Shown here: positions 18,741 through 25,040 of the stretch, piece after piece
Position numbering within the stretch: position 1 is the first letter of the stretch
Layout: each line of letters starts with the position of its first letter
DNA from: Spirogloea muscicola
Lineage: Eukaryota; Streptophyta; Zygnematophyceae; Spirogloeales; Spirogloeaceae
Direction of reading: 5' to 3'
Length of the DNA: 25,040 bases
Assembly (NCBI GenBank): GCA_009602725.1
Contig: WELB01000014.1
Coordinates: 1,282,632 to 1,307,671, forward strand
Program-made: the position numbers and the translations under genes
Notes under the pieces: generated by a model
Seen by the model: the letters and a program-made list of their open reading frames with translations, nothing else
What the model was told of the DNA's origin: nothing
Database searches by the model: none

Positions 18741-19117
18741 GAAAGTGCTCGCCCATTGAGAATAGGGGCTGGAAAAGCCAGCCCAGAAGAGAATCAACAA
18801 AGGACGAGAAGGGGGGCCAGGGGAAGCGCTAAGAAAACAAAGCACACAAAGAAACAAAGCAGCTACGGATCACTCAGTAACCCCTGTATGGCTGCTGCTT
18901 CCGGGTCTCGGCAGAGTGCCACTTCTCCTGCTCCGAGTTACTCTGATCTGCTGTTGCTCACATGTGGATACTGAGCAGCCATCTGCATCTCCCTCTGCAC
19001 CGTCTTGCACTTTGTAATGTAGTCCTTTTTCGGCACTTCTTTCTTTGGCTTTGAACATTGTCCATTCATTTTGGGTTGGCTTTGCCAGCCCCTCTTCTCA
19101 ATGGGCGAGCACCTTCT
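18741..19117. mobile_element. Foldback element: two head-to-head repeat copies
   Basis: The ends are inverted repeats of roughly 40 bp with few mismatches: GTGCTCGCCCATTGAGAATA (18746 on) against the reverse complement of the right end GTGCTCGCCCATTGAGAAGA (read from 19112). Hairpins GGCTGG-AAAA-GCCAGCC (left, inverted) and TTGGCTTTGCCAGCC (right) sit just inside. Each arm is a diverged copy of the hairpin-repeat. The left arm on minus has AGGGGTTACTGAG and CTTAGCGCTTCCCCTGGCCC; the right arm on plus has the frame AAASGSRQSATSP, SYSDLLLLTCGY and a stop. No transposase. Confidence 0.8.
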
Positions 19118-19756
19118 TCCTGCTAAGCAGCCTTAGGTCAGAAACGCACAAAAGCCCGCTCGGCTCTGGACCCCGAAACGGCAGGAGCCGCTTGGCCGAC
19201 TGCCGGATCGGCTGCGCATCGGACGGTGTAGAATGACGCGCTTTGTCCACCGTCGCCTGACGAGGGGCTGGAAACTATGCAAAGATTTGGGATTATGCAA
19301 AACCGTTATGTTGAAGGCGTCGACCGGCGAATGCGTTTGTCGACCACTCCACAACTTCATATGGTTGAGGATGACAGCGCTGCAGAAGGAGCTTGTATCT
19401 GTTCCTTCTGATTTGGCCTTTCACAGCCCTCGCCACCTTTGGATGAGCTTACTTCTATCGCAGCCACCGGCTTCCTTCCAGAAAGAGGGATCGCTATTCA
19501 CAGAAAGGGCGCACAGTGCGCTTGCATTGAGTCCGAGGCCAAGCCGAGCGATATCATCGTACAAGCCAAAAGCAATGGTGTTACGAAGAGCAGGACTACA
19601 CAAAACGAAGCCTTGGCTGAAGAAGGGCCGAGGAAGCAGGGCAAGGCTGAAGCGGGCTTCAATTTCCACGACTGAATATATGCAACAGCTGGCTAACTTG
19701 GGAATTTGAAGTACTGCCACTGAAATTGGGTGGCCTGGCGTAGGGCGCCTGAATAC
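19118..19756. other. Inter-repeat sequence; long frame probably not a gene
   Basis: A plus frame of 158 codons (19233-19709) spans a decayed hairpin motif (TTGGCCTTTCACAGCCCTCG, about 19410) and has no domain I recognise. Its codon use and content look like the surrounding repeats. No other feature seen. Confidence 0.4.
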
Positions 19757-19870
19757 TGATGAAGAGCCAGGGCCTGCGAGCACTGCAGCTCAGCAAGAGC
19801 CGCATTCTGTAGCACGCTAATATTGCCTGCAAGGCGACAAGGCTAGAAGGCTGCATGGCCCACTTGCTTG
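19757..19870 (-). repeat. Diverged copy of the dispersed repeat
   Basis: On the minus strand a frame reads QAILACYRMRLLLS, matching QAIVACYRVRLSLS of the 21.0-21.3 kb copy. DNA blocks GCCGCATTCTGTAGCACGCT and CCTGCAAGGCGACA align with GCCGCACTCTATAGCATGCA and GCTTGCGGGACA there. After this the frames diverge by indels. Confidence 0.6.
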
Positions 19871-21006
19871 ACAAGCCAAGGGCCTCCAGCCTACTGAATT
19901 GGGCCCACTTAAGTACCTCATCAACTCGCTTTCTTGGGGTTATTTACCAACATTGTGGGGCCGATAAGGGTCGTCAAGGTGGCCTCCTCAAGACAAGAAG
20001 CCTTGTTGTGTGGTCATCCTCTTTTATCATGTCCGTTCTGGCCAATGAACATGTAATATGTCACTGCATGGCTGACATGCATGACGGGTCAAAATCTAGA
20101 CACAGATTAGTTACAGTCAGCTACCTCGTTGAGACATCTTGTTCGACACCCCAGTGCAGAATAAGTAGCCCGCAAATGAATTTTCGTGCCATATGATGTC
20201 GGCTGCCAGATAATGTCGAATTGAATCAGCATGAAAACCGCCGAAATCAGCCTCCAGGTGATGGGCACTCGAGAAAATGAGGTGAATAGTAGGTCACCGT
20301 GTAACGAACGGTGTTGCATCAACATTGAATAAGACTAGAGATGGTAAATGCGCTTATCTGATTGCAAACCACAGCTGGTAAATATGACGGCTCCAAGTAA
20401 AGATGTGCAAGCAACAAGATGTACACCCAAGCATCCAATGTAAGTCCTGAGAAACATCGTCAGGTCCGAATGGGTACGAAAATAATGGATAGTGACTCAG
20501 TCCGAAACCGACTGATAGTAACGCGAACGGAACAGGGGCCAAGCCCAGCCTATCTACTTCGGATCCGGGCCAAGCCCAGCTTCGGATCGTGTTCCCAGAC
20601 AAAGTATACAATCTTGCAGGAAAGCGGGAAAATGCTTGATGTGAGCAGCAACGTCAGAGCAACGCAAGGCAACGCTTGTCAGTCCACAACATACACGGTC
20701 ACACTTTTTGTGGCTTACCGAGTACGGTCCGGTCTCACGCGCCCGGCGAAGGAAGCTTCCGCTTCCCCGAGGGTGAGGCTTTCTAGCGGCGGTTTTGCCT
20801 ACAGGCTATGCCCACGCCCTCTTAGCGAGGCACTGCACGCGCGAGCTATGCCTACTGTTGTTAGAAGTAGTGGCGGCAGCGGCAGTAGTGGCGGCAGCCG
20901 GCGGCGACGGCGGCAACAGCCGAAGTCACTGGGACCCGGGAACCCAGTGCACATCCACGGCCAGGGGCGAACTCGTCGATAGCTGGGTGGTCCGCGTGTT
21001 CAGCCG
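19871..21006. other. Region without recognised gene
   Basis: No exon of a known family is seen. Two copies of GGGCCAAGCCCAGC lie at 20535 and 20567. A GGC/AGT-rich tract (about 20865-20925) would encode Ser/Gly or Ala/Val strings depending on frame. The tail of the stretch (20940-21006) runs into the next repeat copy. Confidence 0.4.
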
Positions 21007-21300
21007 CCCGAAGAGAGAGAAGGCGCGCGGTACGCATGCCATTGAAAGGGAGGTCAATTCTAGCCTTACAGATGTCCTGTTAACTGGGCAATGAGCTGGC
21101 TAGGGGGGACACTGTTATCCCCAAGTGAGCACATGCATATCTGACAAGCTACTCTGAGGAGCCAAACCACCACCACGGAAGCCACTAGCCTGGGCTAATG
21201 CACGACCAGCACGCTGGTGAATCGCGAGTGCCTGGGAGCGCTGCAAACTCAATGATAGCCGCACTCTATAGCATGCAACAATGGCTTGCGGGACACTAGA
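21007..21300 (-). repeat. Dispersed repeat copy, inverted partner of 11912-12330
   Basis: On the minus strand the order is TGCATGCTATAGAGTGCGGC, CTCCCAGGCACTCG, ACCAGCGTGCTGGTCGTGCA, TTAGCCCAGGCT, CTTGTCAGATATGCATGTGC, AACAGGACATCTGTAAGGCT, then GAATTGACCTCCCTTTCA with CCGCGCGCCTTCTCTCT. The frame LQRSQALAIHQRAGRALAQA, then LSDMHVLTWG, is the longest intact version of the recurrent peptide. Confidence 0.85.
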
Positions 21301-21309
21301 ATGGCCGAA

Positions 21310-21395
21310 AGTACTCTCTTGGGGAAATGCGTGTGTATCAAGAGATGGGGGGGCCATGAGTGGCCGAGTACAAAGGCAAGCACTCTTGAGAGGGT
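21310..21395 (+). repeat. Second dispersed repeat family, partial copy
   Basis: GGGAAATGCGTGTGTATCAA, GGCCATGAGTGGCCGAGTAC and AAAGGCAAGCACTCTTGA align with 18515-18580. It directly adjoins the inverted hairpin-repeat copy. Confidence 0.6.
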
Positions 21396-21566
21396 ACTTT
21401 TTTCTAGGAAGTGCCCCTTCCCTTCTTTCTCGGTCTATGGTTGAGGGGCTTTCCTCGTGTGGCGTAGGTGGCAAAAAAGCAAGCACACTGCGCCGGTGTC
21501 AGAAGTTGACGTGGTCGGCAAAACCATGCCTGCACACTGTGGCAATAGCCTGCCACGGCTAGTTAA

Positions 21567-21636
21567 ATTGGGTTGTGCGCCCGCGTCAGGCAGGACCTGA
21601 GCAGCTGATTGGGTTGTGCCCCCGCGTCAGGCAGGA
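21567..21636 (+). repeat. Two 29-bp direct repeats, 41-bp period
   Basis: ATTGGGTTGTGCGCCCGCGT... at 21567-21595 and ATTGGGTTGTGCCCCCGCGT... at 21608-21636, with one mismatch over 29 bases. The separating 12 bases are CCTGAGCAGCTG. Confidence 0.9.
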
Positions 21637-22406
21637 GTTGGGCGGTGATGGTACTTCGAGCGCCACTGTGAAGCGAGACTTGGGCAGCAAACTGGGCATC
21701 TTCTTTTTCCATGACCCATCCGGGTTGGAGGTCCCGCGCTTCCGACTCCTCTTCACACTAAGCTGATGGATGACGTGCCTCAGATATCCACGTGTGCAGC
21801 CACCTCCGTATCCTTGTCAGCACCGACACACTTTGACCACGGATGGAACGTTGCATGACAACGTATCTACCATGGCAGGATGCTCAGTGAACACCAATCT
21901 CAAACAAGTCTTTAAGATCCCTTCAGCAGTTGCTACGCCTGTATCTATGCACGATGCGTAGCTTATGGTAGCAACATTCTAGCTGCCAGGACACCCTCGC
22001 TAGGACACCTGAGTAAGCAACTGAGTTGCAACTGAATGTCTAATGCAAGGCGGCAAGCTTTGCATCGGTGCCGTGCCACGTCCACCTAGTGGATGAAGTG
22101 CGAAATGGCCAGTGCTTTGTGCTTCAAACTACTGTGCTTAAGTGGAAGCCTATCATAGGCCTGAGACCAAGCCTCTAACTCTGAAGCCTTATTAGGCAAT
22201 CAGTTATGGCCCTGCGGAACATTAAAGTACCCTCCATGAAGAGGATGCCTTCCAAACGCATTGTGACGGGAGATTGAAGCAGGTCATAGGCATTGCACTC
22301 AATGCGAGAATTCTGGCTCCTACTCGACGACCTTGTGACACATACTATTTGAGAACCAAATTGCTGTGTGTCTCAACCAATTGTACAGTGGACCGCAAGA
22401 GCTTCT
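21637..22406. other. Downstream of the translocator gene, no gene recognised
   Basis: 3' flank of the minus-strand translocator. No domain, no repeat-family copy and no TGTAA on the minus strand were found in the roughly 400 bases after its stop. Confidence 0.45.
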
Positions 22407-24737
22407 TTAGTTGCGGGGACTTTTAATGGGCAAATCGCGGGGACTTTTAGTGGCCAGGTCATCGTGCTTGCTCAGTAGGAGTCCCCTCTCCTCATCGCTC
22501 ACCACTTGCTTTGGAGTAGTCACTGGCTCCTTCTTCATCTCCTGCACCAGCAGAATTCATGTTAAGCCAAGACAGCCCCCTTTGAGACACATCTCTGACA
22601 CAGACATCCGTCTCAAAGCACCGGGCAGCAAGTCTCACTCCACGCCAATGATAAATGGAATCAATCACAGATCAGTCAGAATTGTAAATGACACAGGGTG
22701 GCAACCTTGAGCTTGAGGTGATTGTAATAGCAAACGCCGAGGAACGCAAGGCCATACCCCACCAGGTTGATGGTTGTTATCTGCACATAACGCTTGACAG
22801 AGCTGCTCAGTCCCCCCAATGACACTTGGTCCTAAACATGAACGTAAGTTCCGTTGCAAAGCTTGCATCTAATCTGGTTTCTGAATGTAGACCTGTAAAG
22901 CACGCAAATACAGAGGCTTGACACACCTTGTCTGCGATGACCGACCAAGAGAATGCAATCAGCAGCCAGTCCTTGACAACTCCTGCATTTCAAAACCCCA
23001 GATGGTGACGCGTCAATTATACCACTGCTTTCAGACGTATCGGTGAAAACCACAGAGTATGCCAGGCACCATGCCAACCAACAGTGGCATCAACGTATAG
23101 GTCGTTTGAAGAAGCTGGCTGGTCCCAGGACTCTGCACGTACCTAAGAGGACCTTGGCTACCAGACAATCTAATGCACACAACAATGCAGACTGACCCTC
23201 TTTAGACTCAATTCACCTACGACCGACTAGCACATCTCATATGAAGCACTTCTACAACAAGTAGCACAGGTAGGCATACCTGCAACGTTCATTGTGAGAG
23301 CGGAGGTTTTGCCAATGAGGAGGAAGACGGCTATATTGAGGCCGAAGGCTACAGAGGCATTGGTCCCAAAAGTGAGGAAGTCGGGCTTAAAGGAACCGGC
23401 GGCAAGGAGCCGGGGCAGCTCCACATAAAGCCAGGGGAATGTCAAGAAGAAGAGGCAGCAGGGAGCAACGTAGTACAAGCTCAAGATGGGATTCAGCTTG
23501 ATGCCCTGTAAACCGTCAGCGAAATGGAAGAATGAGTTTACTATCAACATCGCCATCCAGGGTGCTTAGCATGCTTAGCAACTACTGGACGTGGTCGCAA
23601 GTCCGTAACAAGTTAGGTGCAAGTCCAACAAGGCAAGGGGCTGCCAGCAAGCAAGTGGGTGTAAATCAGCACCTTGGATGTCAAAAGTATCTGGATGAGG
23701 ACAAGCCGGAAAGCCTCGAATGCAACCGCCCCTAGCTGGAACAGGGCAGCACAATGTCAAGCTCTTGAAGCTGACTTCGTACCCAGTACAAGGTGCATCC
23801 AATATAAGTTCAAGTTTGCCAGCTGCTGAGAGACAACTACCTGTGCTTCTGATTGCTCCCAGTACAAAGCTGACACATATGCTAGCTAGTGTGCCCTCAG
23901 ACATCTAGCATGACTGTCAGAATCTGCCAGCAGTAAAATGGCCAGCTACATTCATATTGCACTTGTACTCAACAGCTCTGCTCTTCTTGAAGGGATGGTG
24001 GTGGGTTACCTGGAGCAACACGCCCACGATATTGAAGTTTGCCTCGCCATACGCGGCAATACCAACACCAACAGAAATACCAATCATGTTGAGCATTGTT
24101 TCGTTGCTGTAGAATTCCTTCTGGAACCCCACCCCTATGATGTACACTGTGACCGGCATCAAGGCCTTCAGCATCTGCAGGTACCAGAGATAGGGAGTCC
24201 TGCTAGTGAGAAACAGCCTGCTGCCAAATGCTTGAGAAGCAAGGCAACTGACAGCAACAGTAGTACATGCTGTCCTTGACAGAAATGTCTCTTAAGTCCT
24301 TCAAGTGGACGGCAGCTGAGTGCCGGGCTTGGCAAGGCCAACCTTGCACCTGCTAATCTTCTATTGCAATCCTCACAAGAACAAGTGCACAATAACATCG
24401 TTATGAGCATCTGGCATTTCCAGACAGTGAAATTATCAGCAAAAACGTAAGCTTTGGTGCTAGCTGCACACGGCGACCGCCTGCACCGCTTATGGCATAC
24501 CTGAATGAAAGAGACGGAGAGATAAATGTAGGCGGAATTGGACAACCAGAGGCTGACAGCGTAGAGGGCGCCAATGGGGACGACCGAGGAGATGTAGACA
24601 TTCCAGGACATCTCGATGGGCTCGACCCACCGCAGGACCTTGAGCACGAGGAAGGCGAGCGTGGAGCAGAAGGCCATGTGGATCATGGTGAGGCTGATGG
24701 GGAACGGCCAATTGTACATCTTCTTATCCAGGATATA
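22407..24737 (-). CDS. Sugar-phosphate/phosphate translocator (TPT/DMT family), 5' end not resolved
   Basis: Multi-pass antiporter of the plastidic-phosphate-translocator-like family, probably in an endomembrane; substrate unknown. Seven minus-strand exons: 24737-24501, 24174-24010, 23735-23673, 23505-23280, 22982-22927, 22780-22706, 22541-22407. All are in phase and give 318 residues plus stop. Diagnostic segments: [141 protein letters not shown]. It is closest to plant probable translocators of the At3g14410 type. A family member begins with TM1 about 30 residues before YILDKK. That segment is absent; the upstream frame has only a TTG. The first exon probably lies beyond 25040. The acidic/basic tail ends in a duplicated octapeptide ([16 protein letters not shown]). 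An alternative last-exon start of 22828, after TTTAG, is less likely. Confidence 0.92.
22413..22460 (-). repeat. 24-bp tandem duplication in the translocator's last exon
   Basis: GCGGGGACTTTTAATGGGCA... (22413-22436) and GCGGGGACTTTTAGTGGCCA... (22437-22460). It is in frame and doubles an eight-residue Lys/Ser/Pro/Arg unit just before the stop. Confidence 0.9.
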
Positions 24738-25040
24738 CTGCGAGCGCCACCACAGCTCACCGTGAGGAACGTCAGACAAAGCTCGCCGACGGCCAGAGGA
24801 GACGTCTTGAGAGGGCCGGCGGCAGCCGCTCTGGGCTTCTGTCTAGGGCTAGAAGCCGCAATGGTGCTGCCTGAGCGACTGGCGGCGGCGAATCCACAAG
24901 TTGGCCCACATTGCACTGCCCCACATTCGGCGGCGATCGCAGCCATTCTGGCGCGCGGCGGCGATCCACAAGCTTGCTCATGGACCTCAGTCCATGGCTC
25001 CTCACTGCTAGATACTACCCCCCCATCCCGATCCTCCCCC
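24738..25040 (-). other. Intron or upstream region of the translocator gene
   Basis: On the minus strand an ATG at 24946 opens 62 codons ending at ACG 24761. There a GT begins a 23-base GT...AG interval (24760-24738), and joining would be in phase 0 with YILDKK. The 62 residues (Ala-rich start, GELCLTFLT end) do not resemble TM1, and 23 bases is far below normal plant intron size. I therefore treat the stretch as intron or 5' region. GGCGGCGAATCCACAAG / GGCGGCGATCCACAAG is a near-duplicate at about 24893 and 24958. Confidence 0.35.

Noticed and set aside
19233-19709. 158-codon plus-strand frame
   Set aside because: No recognisable domain, spans a decayed hairpin-repeat motif, and no conserved peptide pattern. 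It is kept only as unannotated sequence.

Overview
This window is nuclear DNA of a green-lineage eukaryote (Viridiplantae). All four recognisable host genes are split by GT-AG introns (one GC-AG), their best family matches from memory are plant or green-algal proteins, and degenerate TTTAGGG/TTAGGG telomere-like tracts are scattered through introns and a transposon. I find no TGTAA (the usual core-chlorophyte polyadenylation signal) just downstream of any of the four stops. This leans weakly toward a streptophyte alga or early plant; species cannot be named from the sequence alone.

Layout: (1) 1-708, a CGG-rich left edge and the likely promoter of the first gene. (2) 709-4571 (+), a complete ten-exon cytosolic-type asparaginyl-tRNA synthetase with a plant-type WHEP-like insert. 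(3) 4572-6610, an intergenic stretch with one copy of a dispersed hairpin repeat, directly followed by a 468-bp pogo/Tigger-like MITE (perfect 22-bp terminal inverted repeats, TA target duplication) carrying telomere-like repeats. (4) 6611-9140 (+), a six-exon type II membrane protein of the plant O-fucosyltransferase-like superfamily. (5) 10114-11233 (-), a five-exon universal stress protein convergent with gene 2. (6) About 11.9-21.7 kb, roughly 10 kb of accessory DNA with no host gene: many diverged copies of a short repeat family with a 3' GGCTGG/CCAGCC hairpin, a foldback element, an inverted pair of about 260 bp, a microsatellite, a 38-bp perfect palindrome centred on TGACGTCA, and a broken retrotransposon gag. 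(7) 22407-24737 (-), a seven-exon sugar-phosphate/phosphate translocator (TPT/DMT family) whose first transmembrane segment is not in the window.

The four host genes are ordinary housekeeping or membrane functions and do not form a pathway. The unusual content is the repeat landscape. Dispersed copies share a 3' hairpin and 3' terminus and, in several copies, the same short reading frame ending at SDL.LL.RGY-stop. That pattern suggests an uncharacterised non-autonomous mobile element family. Exon coordinates were derived by hand from splice consensus, reading phase and family knowledge; no alignments or searches were run.
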